Source: JAKAWQ01 sp963745975
Lineage (GTDB): Bacteria; Pseudomonadota; Alphaproteobacteria; Acetobacterales; Acetobacteraceae
Direction: 5' to 3'
Assembly: GCA_963745975.1 (NCBI GenBank)
Contig: CAVUZJ010000005.1
Coordinates: 1 to 64,000 of the forward strand
Length of the DNA: 64,000 nt
In this document: one piece after another, positions 17,383 through 24,761 of the stretch
Layout: each line of letters opens with the position of its first letter
How positions within the stretch are numbered: position 1 is the stretch's first letter
Program-made: the position numbers and the translations under genes
The notes under the pieces: model-generated
Seen by the model: only the letters and a program-made list of their open reading frames with translations
Told to the model about the DNA's origin: nothing
Database searches by the model: none

Positions 17383-17480
17383 GTCGATGGCGGAACGTGA
17401 CCGGAGCCGCCGAAAGAAGGGTCTCGCTTTCATACGACGGGACCAACAGCTTTCCGAAAGCTTCATCAGGAGAGTAACAA

Positions 17481-17675
17481 ATGAACACGAGTGACACAAT
17501 TCTTGAACACCCGGTCGAACTGGCGGACTCTGAGCTCGATCAGGTTTCCGCGGGGACGATGAGGCTTGCTCCGGTATCCCCCATCGTCGCCCTGGAGGAC
17601 GACATCAAGCGCCTGGTGGGGACGATCCTCTCCGACGTCGGGATCGGCCGGCCGAGCGTCGGACCCACCATGTAG
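17481..17675 (+). CDS. Double-glycine-type leader peptide precursor 1
   Basis: A 64-residue precursor. The first 25 residues form a leader ending ELADSELDQVSAG, the pattern recognised by C39-peptidase exporters, which cut after GG/GA/AG. The predicted mature peptide has 39 residues (starts TMRLAPVSPIVALEDDIKRL). It contains an amphipathic segment EDDIKRLVGTILSDVGIGR, no cysteine and roughly zero net charge. A ribosome binding site (AGGAGAG) precedes the ATG. Two paralogues follow in tandem, then an adaptor and a C39 ABC exporter. It is probably a class-II-type secreted bacteriocin or a signalling peptide. I do not recognise the core as any named family. Confidence 0.75.
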   Translation: MNTSDTILEHPVELADSELDQVSAGTMRLAPVSPIVALEDDIKRLVGTILSDVGIGRPSVGPTM

Positions 17676-17681
17676 CATTTG

Positions 17682-17708
17682 CCTCCCGGCGATTGTCCCG
17701 CCGGGAGG
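17682..17708 (+). terminator. Stem-loop after peptide gene 1
   Basis: 10-bp GC stem CCTCCCGGCG / CGCCGGGAGG (17682-17691 with 17699-17708, 7-nt loop), starting 6 bases after the stop codon. No U-tract follows, so it may act as a partial terminator or as a 3' stabiliser. Nearly identical structures follow the other two peptide genes. Confidence 0.55.
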
Positions 17709-17875
17709 ATCCCCGCCGCTCGTAATCAATTGCCCACTCGGGCAGCCTTAGGGGGCGCGCTTGCGCAATCCTATGGCCACGGCGGCGGAACGCGACCAGA
17801 GCCGCCAAAAGGGAAGGATGCCGCTTTTAGGAGCGGAACCGGCAGATCTACCGAAGCCTCAATGGGAGAAAACAA

Positions 17876-18052
17876 ATGAACACGAGTGACACCGTTCTCG
17901 AACACCCGGTCGAATTGCAAGATTTCGAGCTCGACACGGTTTCCGCCGGAGCCTTGCGGGCGCGCGAATCCTTGGGCGCCGAAATCACGAACCTCGTGGA
18001 GACGATCCTCTCCGACGTCGGGATCGGCCGATCGAAGGCAATGGCGTACTGA
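17876..18052 (+). CDS. Double-glycine-type leader peptide precursor 2
   Basis: A 58-residue precursor and the most divergent of the three. Its leader is conserved and ends ELQDFELDTVSAG. The 33-residue core begins ALRARESLGAEITNLVETIL and ends in GRSKAMAY. It keeps the LVxTILSDVGIGR block of precursor 1 but has lost the PVSPIVALEDDIK segment. Leader conservation with faster core change is what is expected when the exporter selects the leader and the core is under separate selection. GGGAGAA precedes the ATG. Too short for many gene callers and easily missed. Confidence 0.75.
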   Translation: MNTSDTVLEHPVELQDFELDTVSAGALRARESLGAEITNLVETILSDVGIGRSKAMAY

Positions 18053-18068
18053 GAGCCTAGCGGCTTCG

Positions 18069-18095
18069 CCTCCCGGCGGTGTCGCCGCCGGGAGG
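18069..18095 (+). terminator. Stem-loop after peptide gene 2
   Basis: 11-bp stem CCTCCCGGCGG / CCGCCGGGAGG (18069-18079 with 18085-18095) with a 5-nt loop, 16 bases after the stop codon. No U-tract. Same sequence family as the hairpins after peptide genes 1 and 3. Confidence 0.55.
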
Positions 18096-18259
18096 ATCTC
18101 CGCAACTCGTCCAGGGACGTCGATGCTTCGCGCCCGGCCGTGCACCCACGCGGGGCCGGCACCGATGCTCGCACGCGAATCGCTGCTTCAGCGAAGCAAT
18201 GCTTCCAGCGTTCCTTTGCGCAACCCGCACGGAAGGGCCGCGATCCCGTTTCTCCACGC

Positions 18260-18288
18260 TTGCGATTGCACCCTCGCAAATGTATGAT
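18260..18288 (+). promoter_or_regulatory. Probable promoter of the third peptide gene
   Basis: TTGCGA (18260-18265), 17-bp spacer, TATGAT (18283-18288). The -10 matches the consensus at five of six positions. Transcription would start at the conserved UTR element (18295-18317) and could read on into the adaptor and exporter genes. Confidence 0.45.
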
Positions 18289-18387
18289 TGCAAAGGCGGA
18301 ACGCGACCGGAGCCGCCAAAAGGGAGGGATGCCGCTCCCAGGAGCTGAAGCGGCACACCTTCCGAAGCCTCAATGGGAGAAAAACAA

Positions 18388-18573
18388 ATGAACACGAGTG
18401 ACACGATTCTCGAACACCCGGTCGAACTGCGAGACTCCGAGCTCGACACGGTCTCAGCCGGGCTTACCACCGCCAAGGTCTCCCCCATCGTCGCCCTTGA
18501 GGACGACATCAAGCGCTTGGTCGCGACGATCCTCTCCGACCTCGAGCCGGGCGGGAGCCGCGCGTTCGCGTGA
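18388..18573 (+). CDS. Double-glycine-type leader peptide precursor 3
   Basis: A 61-residue precursor. The 25-residue leader ends ELRDSELDTVSAG. The 36-residue core starts LTTAKVSPIVALEDDIKRLV and ends EPGGSRAFA. It shares the VSPIVALEDDIKRLV block almost exactly with precursor 1, which suggests these two are the most recent duplicates or share a binding partner. I take the ATG at 18388, preceded by GGGAGAAAA. An in-frame ATG at 18373 lies within the UTR repeat, and copy 2 has an equivalent ATG at 17861 one frame off, so the upstream codon is not conserved as a start. Confidence 0.75.
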   Translation: MNTSDTILEHPVELRDSELDTVSAGLTTAKVSPIVALEDDIKRLVATILSDLEPGGSRAFA

Positions 18574-18589
18574 AAGCTTAGCGGCTTTG

Positions 18590-18616
18590 CCTCCCGGCGG
18601 CCTCGCCGCCGGGAGG
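18590..18616 (+). terminator. Stem-loop between peptide gene 3 and the adaptor gene
   Basis: 11-bp stem CCTCCCGGCGG / CCGCCGGGAGG (18590-18600 with 18606-18616), 5-nt loop, 16 bases after the stop codon, followed by ATTTCTC. Incomplete termination here would make the small peptides more abundant than the exporter that follows. Confidence 0.55.
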
Positions 18617-18662
18617 ATTTCTCAGGCTTGTCCGCGAGAGCGCGAACCGGCGAGGTGCGAGA

Positions 18663-19913
18663 GTGGCGCTGGGCGGGTTGCTGTTCCGCCGCGAAGCCGT
18701 CGATTTCCAGCGGCGGCAGCTCCAATGGAGCGAGGCGGCTGTACCCCAGCCGCTGTCGGCAAAGATCCTGACCTGGATCTTGTGCGCGACGGTGGCGGCT
18801 GCCGTCGTCTTCGTCTGTCTTGCAGAGTTCGCGCGAACCCAGTCCGTGCATGGCTATCTCCGGCCCTCCGCCGGCATCGCCCGCGTCTATCCCACGCGCC
18901 CGGGCACGATCAGCGCGGTCTATGTCAGCCAGGGCGAGAGCGTGCGCCGGGGCCAGCTCCTCTTCGCCGTGGCAACGCCCGAGACCGCGGCGAACGGAGA
19001 GGACGTCAACGCCGCCAAGCTCGCGGTCATCGAAGAGGAGGCCCGCTCGATCCGCCGGCAGATCGCGGCCGAGCGGCTTCTTTCCCGCTCGCAACAGCGC
19101 GGCCTGCAAGCGACGATCGGCGAAACCGGCGCCGAAATCGCGAGCGTGGAGCAGGAGATGCGCATCCAGACGGAGCGCGTCGCCGTGACCAGGAGCCTGC
19201 TCGGCGACATCGACTGGCTGCTCGCGCGCGGCGATATGTCCCTCGTGCAGGCCAAGGAGCGCGAGGCCCAGCTCCTCGACGACGAGGAGACGCTCGCCTC
19301 CCTCTCGGGCGCGCTCGCGGAGAGAGAGGACCGGCTCGGCGCGCTCCGCTATACGCTCGTCGAGCTGCCGCTGAAAACCGCAGGCGCCGTCGAGCTTCTG
19401 CGCGAACGTCTGGCGGATACCGAGCAGAGCATCGACGCGCTCCGGGGCGCGCTCGCCTACGTGATGCGCGCGCCGCTCTCCGGGCGCGTCGCCTCCCTCC
19501 AGGCGACGGCGGGGGAGAGCGTCGATCCCCAGCACCTCGCACTCCAGATCGTCCCCGAGGGCGCCTCGCTGCAAGCCATCCTCTTCATTCCCTCGCGCGC
19601 CGCCGGCTTCGTCCGCCCCGGCCAACGCGTGCGGCTCCGCTACGACGCCTTTCCCTACGAGAATTTCGGCACCCACGAGGGCCGCATCCTCCGCATCTCC
19701 CGCACCGTGCTGACCGGCAACGAGGTGACGGGCCCGGTCTCCCCCGATCAGCCCGCCTACGAGGCGGTGGTCGCGCTGGACCAGCCCGGGGTCGACGCGT
19801 ACGGCAAGGAAATCGCGCTCAAGCCCGGCATGCAGCTCGAGGCCGACATCGTGCTCGACAAGCTCAGCCTCGCCCGCTGGCTGCTCGATCCGCTGCTCGC
19901 GCGGGGGATGTGA
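18663..19913 (+). CDS. HlyD-family secretion adaptor for the peptide exporter
   Basis: A 416-residue membrane-fusion protein of type I secretion. A short cytoplasmic N-terminus is followed by one membrane segment (about 36-56, ILTWILCATVAAAVVFVC). A half-lipoyl domain (GTISAVYVSQGESVRRGQLL), a long coiled coil (about 115-235), the second half-lipoyl (MRAPLSGRVASLQATAGESV) and a beta-barrel (RPGQRVRLRYDAFPYENFG) come next. The layout matches adaptors of bacteriocin exporters such as CvaA. GTG start with GAGG upstream. It lies between the peptide genes and the C39 exporter, with which its end nearly overlaps, so one transcript and one complex are expected. Confidence 0.88.
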   Translation: MALGGLLFRREAVDFQRRQLQWSEAAVPQPLSAKILTWILCATVAAAVVFVCLAEFARTQSVHGYLRPSAGIARVYPTRPGTISAVYVSQGESVRRGQLLFAVATPETAANGEDVNAAKLAVIEEEARSIRRQIAAERLLSRSQQRGLQATIGETGAEIASVEQEMRIQTERVAVTRSLLGDIDWLLARGDMSLVQAKEREAQLLDDEETLASLSGALAEREDRLGALRYTLVELPLKTAGAVELLRERLADTEQSIDALRGALAYVMRAPLSGRVASLQATAGESVDPQHLALQIVPEGASLQAILFIPSRAAGFVRPGQRVRLRYDAFPYENFGTHEGRILRISRTVLTGNEVTGPVSPDQPAYEAVVALDQPGVDAYGKEIALKPGMQLEADIVLDKLSLARWLLDPLLARGM

Positions 19914-19918
19914 AAGCG

Positions 19919-22117
19919 ATGGCGGCGGCAGCGATCGCGCGGCGCGGCTTCCTGCCGATGATCCGGCAGACCGAGGCCGCCGAATGCGGCCTCGCCTGCC
20001 TCGCGATGATCGCCTCCTATTGGGGCCACACGATCGACCTCAACACGCTCCGCCGCCGGCATCCGGTCTCGCTCAAGGGAATGACGCTTCGCGGGCTGAT
20101 CGAGATCGCCCGCCATCTCGATCTCGCCTGCCGCCCGCTCCGCCTCGAGCCCACCCACCTCCGCAGCCTCCGCCTGCCCGCGATCCTGCACTGGGACCTC
20201 AATCATTACGTCGTGCTGAAATCGGCCACCCGCAAGGGACTCGTCCTGCACGACCCGGCCTCCGGCGAACGGAGCTTCACCTGGGAAGAGGCCTCGAAGC
20301 ATCTCTCCGGCATCGCAGTCGAGCTCTGGCCCACCGAAAGCTTCGCCGCCAAGGACGAAAGATCGCGCCTCCCGCTCTCCGCCGTCTTCCGCCCCGTCCG
20401 CGGCACCTGGCACGCGCTCGCCCAGATCCTTGCCCTCTCGGTGATCCTCGAGCTCGGCGTCATCGCCGCCCCCCTCTACGTGCAGCTCGCACTCGACCGC
20501 GTCGTCGCGACCGGGGACCACAGCCTGCTCCCCGTGCTCGCCATCGGTTTCGGCCTCGTCACCGCGGTCACGGTCGCCGCCACCGCCATCCGCTCGCTCA
20601 CCATCCTCCTCTTGCAGAACACGCTCAACTTCGAGATGGGCGCGCGCCTCTTCCGCCATCTCGTGCGCCTGCCGCTCGCGTATTTCGGCAAGCGGCATAT
20701 CGGCGACATCCTTTCGCGCTTCAGCTCGCTCGAGCCGATCCGGAGCGCCATCGCCGAAGGCCTCGTCACCGCGTTGATCGACGGCGTGATGGGTGCTGCA
20801 ACTCTCGCGATGATCTTCGTCTACAGCCGGCTCCTCGGCGCGATCGTGATCGGCGCCTTCCTCGCCTACGCCACCCTCCGGCTCGGCCTCTACCACCTTC
20901 TCCGCCGCCGCACCGACGCGCTGATCCGCAGCAAGGCGCAGGAGGAATCGGTCCTGATCGAAACGCTGCGCGCGGTGCAGACACTGAAGCTCTTCAATCG
21001 CGAGAGCGAGCGCGAGGGCCAGTGGCTCAACCGCTACGCCGAGGTCATCAGCGCCACCGTCCATCTCGGCCGCGCCCGCATCCTCTTCAAGGCGCTCGAC
21101 GATGGCATCTTCGGCGTCGAGAACATCCTCGCCATCTACGTCGCGGTGCGGCTCGCACTCTCCGGCAGCCTCACCATCGGCATGATCTTCGCCTTCATCG
21201 CCTACAAGCGGAGCTTCATCCAGAAGGCGGTCTCCCTGGTCGAGAAGGGGATCGAGTTCCGCATCCTCGATCTTCATCTCGAGCGCATCTCCGATATCGC
21301 GATGACGCCGCCAGAGCCGGGCCACGACCGCGCGCTCTCCTACGCACGCCCGGTCTCGGGAAGGATCGAGTTCCGCAATGTCGGCTTCCGCTACGCCGAG
21401 ACCGAGCCGCTCGTCCTCGAGAAGGTGAGCCTCACCATCGAGGCGGGCGAGTTCGTCGTCATCACCGGACCCTCCGGCGGCGGCAAGACGACGCTCGTCA
21501 AGATCATGCTCGGCCTGCTCGACGCCACCGAAGGCGAGGTGCTGATCGACGGCATCCCGCTCGCAACACTCGGCCCCCGCGCCTATCGCGAGCAGGTCGG
21601 CGCGGTCATGCAGGACGACCAGCTCCTCTCGGGGTCGATCGCCGACAACATCTCCTTCTTCGATCCCGACTTCGACCCCGAGCGGATGATCGACTGCGCG
21701 CGCCTCGCCGCCGTTCACGAAGAGATCATGGCGATGCCGATGACCTACAACAGCCTGATCGGCGACATGGGCAGCTCGCTCTCGGGCGGGCAGAAGCAGC
21801 GCGTTCTGCTCGCCCGCGCCCTCTATCACCGGCCGCGCATCCTCGTCCTCGACGAGGGCACGGCCCATCTCGATGTCGAGCGCGAGCGAGAGATCAGCGC
21901 CAACCTCGCCCGCCTCCCGATGACGCGCATCAGCGTCGCCCATCGCCCAGGGGCGGGCCAGGGCGCCCATCAGGTCTTCTGGGTCTCCCGCACCTGCCGC
22001 CGGTTCGGAACGGCCGCGCTCCGCGCCCCGCTGAGTCCCGCGCGCGCTCCCGCTTGGGGTCCCGCGGGGCATCCAGCGGCCCTCCCGACCGATGCGGACC
22101 TCGCCCCCGCCAAGTAG
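19919..22117 (+). CDS. Peptidase C39 ABC exporter for leader peptides
   Basis: A 732-residue peptidase-containing ABC transporter. Residues 1-140 are a C39 protease with catalytic Gln and Cys in RQTEAAECGLACLAMIASYW, the histidine in LHWDLNHYVVLKS and the Asp in LHDPASGERSF. A six-helix transmembrane domain runs from about 160 to 440. The nucleotide-binding domain has Walker A GPSGGGKTTL, signature LSGGQKQR, Walker B ILVLDEGTAHLD and H-loop VAHRP. It should cut the three precursors after VSAG and export the cores. GTG 19910, overlapping the adaptor stop, is an alternative start. The last 50 or so residues are Pro/Ala-rich and not conserved in the family. Confidence 0.9.
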   Translation: MAAAAIARRGFLPMIRQTEAAECGLACLAMIASYWGHTIDLNTLRRRHPVSLKGMTLRGLIEIARHLDLACRPLRLEPTHLRSLRLPAILHWDLNHYVVLKSATRKGLVLHDPASGERSFTWEEASKHLSGIAVELWPTESFAAKDERSRLPLSAVFRPVRGTWHALAQILALSVILELGVIAAPLYVQLALDRVVATGDHSLLPVLAIGFGLVTAVTVAATAIRSLTILLLQNTLNFEMGARLFRHLVRLPLAYFGKRHIGDILSRFSSLEPIRSAIAEGLVTALIDGVMGAATLAMIFVYSRLLGAIVIGAFLAYATLRLGLYHLLRRRTDALIRSKAQEESVLIETLRAVQTLKLFNRESEREGQWLNRYAEVISATVHLGRARILFKALDDGIFGVENILAIYVAVRLALSGSLTIGMIFAFIAYKRSFIQKAVSLVEKGIEFRILDLHLERISDIAMTPPEPGHDRALSYARPVSGRIEFRNVGFRYAETEPLVLEKVSLTIEAGEFVVITGPSGGGKTTLVKIMLGLLDATEGEVLIDGIPLATLGPRAYREQVGAVMQDDQLLSGSIADNISFFDPDFDPERMIDCARLAAVHEEIMAMPMTYNSLIGDMGSSLSGGQKQRVLLARALYHRPRILVLDEGTAHLDVEREREISANLARLPMTRISVAHRPGAGQGAHQVFWVSRTCRRFGTAALRAPLSPARAPAWGPAGHPAALPTDADLAPAK

Positions 22118-22384
22118 GCCGTCTCTTTTCTGCGTCTGATCGCACTATTTGCGCGTTACCTCATACGCTCGTTAACATCTCATCAGACGAAATGCAGCGT
22201 TCCTGATCACCGAATCCCTAATTCCAACAATCATCTCAAATTAAACGCGCGACAGCGCGCGCGCGGCGGCCTAACCTTGTTGCCAGCAGGGAACGTGTCA
22301 CTCGAACCTGCGAACCTCTGCGCCGCTCTCCGTCCGGCACTCCTATGCCCTTCGGAGGCGGCGCTTTCTTTGGGCCGACTGCGC

Positions 22385-22738
22385 CTATCCGGCCTCCAGC
22401 CGCTCCCGCACGAGCTTCATCCGCCGCGCCAGCGCCGCTTCGTCCACGAGCCCGCGCTCGAGCATCGTATGGACCAGCGCCAGCAGCTGCCGTTCCGGCG
22501 CCGGAACGCGCCCGTACACGCGTTCGCCGAGCGCGTCCTCCGCTTTCCGCCGCTCGAGCGAAGGAAGCGCCCCGCTCGCCGCGAGGCTCTCGCACATCGC
22601 GTCGAGGCTCGTCTTCCACGGCGGATCCGGGTTGGAGACACCGTAGCGCGGCGCCAGCTCCTCCCAGCTCTTGCCTTCGCACCGCACCGCCTCGAGCAGC
22701 GCGATCCGCGGAAATGCCCCGTCCCTCTTGGCACTCAT
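22385..22738 (-). CDS. P15K-like activator of the thiocyanate hydrolase-type enzyme
   Basis: A 117-residue protein overlapping the end of the gamma-subunit gene by 4 bp (ATGA). It resembles the N-terminal half of nitrile hydratase beta subunits: WEELAPRYGVSNPDPPWKTS, then a helix ending ALVHTMLERGLVDEAALARR. Proteins of this type (P15K, P14K/NhlE) act as cobalt-insertion or activation partners for thiocyanate hydrolases and nitrile hydratases. Position as the last gene of the enzyme operon supports that role. The alternative is a regulatory or structural paralogue of the beta subunit. Function is inferred from family and context. Confidence 0.6.
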   Translation of the reverse strand: MSAKRDGAFPRIALLEAVRCEGKSWEELAPRYGVSNPDPPWKTSLDAMCESLAASGALPSLERRKAEDALGERVYGRVPAPERQLLALVHTMLERGLVDEAALARRMKLVRERLEAG

Positions 22739-23460
22739 CCCCGCGCCTGCCCGCGTGCCGCGCGCACCGGCCGCGCCGCCTTGATCACCGGCCGCGCATC
22801 GTCCGCCGTCCTCCCCGCCCGCGGCAGGGCGACGCCGATCATGCAGTCCCGCGTCACGATCGCCGCCAGCTCCGGCTCCGCCCAGCCCTCGGTGCCCGCG
22901 GGCCGCATCGGCAGCACCATGAAGCGGCATTTCTGGTTGGAATCTGCGACGCGCACCTCGATCTCGGCCGGCAAATGCAGCCCGAACTCGGCCAGCACCT
23001 GGCGCGGCCAGCGCACAATCCGCCTGCGATAGTTGGGCGAGCGGTACCATTCGGGCGACATCCCGAGCACCGGCCGCGGATAGCACGAGCAGAGCGTGCA
23101 GACGATCACATGGTGCAGGCTCGGCGTATCCTCGAGCACGCGGAATTGCATGTAGTCGCTCGGCGTCCCGCTCCCCGTGGGCTCGGTCCAGTCGACGCCG
23201 ATCTCCTTGCACGCCGCGACCGCATCGGCAAGGAGCCGCGCCTTGAAATCCGGGTCCCTCCACGCCTTGGCGACCAGCCGCGAGCCGGCGGCCGGCCCGA
23301 TCTGCTCCGCCCACTCGGTGAACTTCCGGTGATCCTCGGCGGTGAAGAGCCCGTGCTCGATCGCCAGCTCGCGCACCGCGATCTCCAGCACCTCGAAGTC
23401 GGTAATCTCGTCCACCATCGGCGCGGCCTTGTGCTCGTGGTGCTCGCCTTTTTCTTCCAT
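22735..23460 (-). CDS. scnC: Thiocyanate hydrolase-type gamma subunit (NHase alpha fold)
   Basis: A 241-residue metal-binding subunit. The low-spin metal site is CTLCSC (in HHVIVCTLCSCYPRP). Thr in the second position is the cobalt-type variant; Ser would indicate iron. Other family blocks are DFKARLLADAVAACKEIGVD upstream and YRRRIVRWPRQVLAEFG plus VADSNQKCRFMVLPMRP downstream. The His-rich N-terminus (GEHHEHK) may help metal delivery. ATG 23460 is chosen for its AGGAGAGGG ribosome binding site. In thiocyanate hydrolase the two cysteines flanking the Ser become sulfinate and sulfenate. With ScnA and ScnB it would turn thiocyanate into carbonyl sulfide and ammonia; nitrile hydration is the alternative. 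Confidence 0.72.
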   Translation of the reverse strand: MEEKGEHHEHKAAPMVDEITDFEVLEIAVRELAIEHGLFTAEDHRKFTEWAEQIGPAAGSRLVAKAWRDPDFKARLLADAVAACKEIGVDWTEPTGSGTPSDYMQFRVLEDTPSLHHVIVCTLCSCYPRPVLGMSPEWYRSPNYRRRIVRWPRQVLAEFGLHLPAEIEVRVADSNQKCRFMVLPMRPAGTEGWAEPELAAIVTRDCMIGVALPRAGRTADDARPVIKAARPVRAARGQARG

Positions 23461-23492
23461 GAACCCTCTCCTCCTCGCCGTGCCGGCCCCGC

Positions 23493-23792
23493 TCACCCCT
23501 GGACCGCTTCGAGCCAGCGATCCGGGAGCTCCGTCTGCAGCGTGTCGTTCTCGAACGTATAGGCCTCCCAGAGATCCTTCTGCCGGAAGCGGACGATGTA
23601 GAATTGCTCGCGCCCCGCCTCGTCGCGGTTCCACGCCTCGTCCTCGGGATTGAGGTCTTCATAGACGCGCGCAACCACCGTTCCCACCACCCCGCGCACG
23701 TACACCTGCGTGCGGGTGTAGAAAATATTCGGCATGTCCTTCACGCGCACGCGCTCGCCCGCCTTGAAGCGGGCCGTCTCAGTGCGCGTCAT
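23493..23792 (-). CDS. scnA: Thiocyanate hydrolase-type alpha subunit (NHase beta C-terminal half)
   Basis: A 99-residue SH3-like barrel protein matching the C-terminal half of nitrile hydratase beta: FKAGERVRVKDM, HTR-like FYTRTQVYVRGVVGTV, then FYIVRFRQKDLWEAY. Separate genes for the two halves of beta are the hallmark of thiocyanate hydrolases, in which ScnB and ScnA replace one beta chain. The start overlaps the scnB stop by 14 bp, giving the order scnB-scnA-scnC described for Thiobacillus thioparus. Confidence 0.7.
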   Translation of the reverse strand: MTRTETARFKAGERVRVKDMPNIFYTRTQVYVRGVVGTVVARVYEDLNPEDEAWNRDEAGREQFYIVRFRQKDLWEAYTFENDTLQTELPDRWLEAVQG

Positions 23793-24204
23793 GGCGGGCC
23801 CTCACTTCCGCGATCTTCTCGATCAGCTCGGTGAGCGAGATCAGGTTCTTGTCGACGAGCATCCGCGCCGCTGCGAGGATCCACCGCCCGTAATAGGGAA
23901 AGCCGAGATAGACCGCCTGCCCGACATCGTTGTTGCCGCGCCGCCGCCGTTCCTCCGCGTTCCACACGCCCCGCCAGGCCAGCACCTCGCATGTCACGTA
24001 AGTGTCAAGCTCCCACTGCTCCTCCTCCTTCTCCTCGTATCGGATCGGAACATCGGGCTCGCCCCCCACATCGTGTGGCGGCCGCAGATAGGCCTCGTAC
24101 TGATCCGCCGTCACCGTGTACGGCGCGCTCTGTATCTTATGGATCGCCGGCGCCAGCGCGCCCACGATCTCGTAGTGCTTCCGAAGCTCGCCCCGCGACG
24201 GCAT
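23779..24204 (-). CDS. scnB: Thiocyanate hydrolase-type beta subunit (NHase beta N-terminal half)
   Basis: A 141-residue helical subunit equivalent to the N-terminal half of nitrile hydratase beta. Recognisable parts are YTVTADQYEAYLRPPHDVGG, WELDTYVTCEVLAWRGVW and YYGRWILAAARMLVDKNLIS. GGGAGGAA precedes the ATG, and it is the first gene of the scnB-scnA-scnC-activator operon on the minus strand. Nothing in the 150 bp upstream looks like a specific operator. The reading as thiocyanate hydrolase rather than split nitrile hydratase rests on subunit sizes (141/99/241) and order; biochemistry would be needed to separate the two. Confidence 0.7.
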   Translation of the reverse strand: MPSRGELRKHYEIVGALAPAIHKIQSAPYTVTADQYEAYLRPPHDVGGEPDVPIRYEEKEEEQWELDTYVTCEVLAWRGVWNAEERRRRGNNDVGQAVYLGFPYYGRWILAAARMLVDKNLISLTELIEKIAEVRARHDAH

Positions 24205-24358
24205 CGCGTTCTTCCTCCCGATCGAACATCCCTTACACTCCCAACGCTAGCGCCCGCCAGCGCCCGCGAACAGTAAAATTCGTTGCCCGCCCCTGCGTTG
24301 AACGCCGCCGCCGGGCCGGCTAGGCTTGCCCGTTCCGCAAGCTCGCCGAGGCGCCGTG

Positions 24359-24730
24359 ATGCGTGTCCTGCACCTGGATCATGTTCTGCTCGCCATGCCG
24401 GCCGGACGGGAAGACGAAGCGCGCGCCTTCTACGAGGCGGGCCTTGGCATTCCCGAGAAGGCCAAGCCGCCCGGGCTCGCGGTGCGCGGCGGATGCTGGT
24501 TCGAGAGCGGCGCCCTCAAAATTCATCTCGGCGTGGACAAGGCGTTCGTCCCGGCGCGCAAGGCGCATCCGGCCTTCATCGTCGAGGACCTCCAAGCCCT
24601 CGTCGCACGGCTCGCCCGAGCCGGGTACCGCATCACCGGGGACCAGCCGCTCGAAGGCTGCGAGCGCCGGTTCGTCGACGATCCCTTCGGCAACCGCATC
24701 GAGCTGATCGAGCTCGACCGCGAACCGTAA
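24359..24730 (+). CDS. VOC-family (glyoxalase/bleomycin-resistance fold) protein
   Basis: A 123-residue protein of two beta-alpha-beta-beta-beta units: LHLDHVLLAMPAGREDEARA with FYEAGLGI, and AFIVEDLQALVARLARAGYR with the closing RRFVDDPFGNRIELIEL. Typical metal-ligand positions (His in HLDH, His in KIHLG, Glu in RIELI) are present. It could be a dioxygenase, isomerase or resistance protein; the sequence does not tell. It stands alone on the plus strand between two minus-strand blocks. Confidence 0.82.
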   Translation: MRVLHLDHVLLAMPAGREDEARAFYEAGLGIPEKAKPPGLAVRGGCWFESGALKIHLGVDKAFVPARKAHPAFIVEDLQALVARLARAGYRITGDQPLEGCERRFVDDPFGNRIELIELDREP

Positions 24731-24761
24731 TGCCGCGCGATCCCGATCATCCGCCGGCCCT

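Larger units (their letters stand above)
17389..18387 (+). repeat. Three-copy 5' UTR element ahead of each peptide gene
   Basis: Each peptide gene is preceded by the same leader. It begins with a 23-nt element GGCGG...CCGCC that can fold as a hairpin (17389-17411, 17784-17806, 18295-18317; three variable positions at most). Copies 2 and 3 also share the stretch AAAAGGGAAGGATGCCGCT-like and CCGAAGCCTCAATGGGAGAA. All three end in an AACAAATGAACACGAGTGAC start region. The copies lie 72-93 nt before their start codons. The duplication unit is therefore UTR plus gene plus 3' stem-loop, not only the coding part. Confidence 0.7.

Noticed and set aside
17481..24204. Link between the leader peptides and the nitrile-hydratase-family genes as a NHLP-type natural-product cluster
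   Set aside because: NHLP precursors carry a long leader derived from NHase alpha. Here the leaders are 25 residues of the plain double-glycine type, no cyclodehydratase or radical SAM gene is present, and the hydrolase genes are a complete enzyme operon on the other strand.
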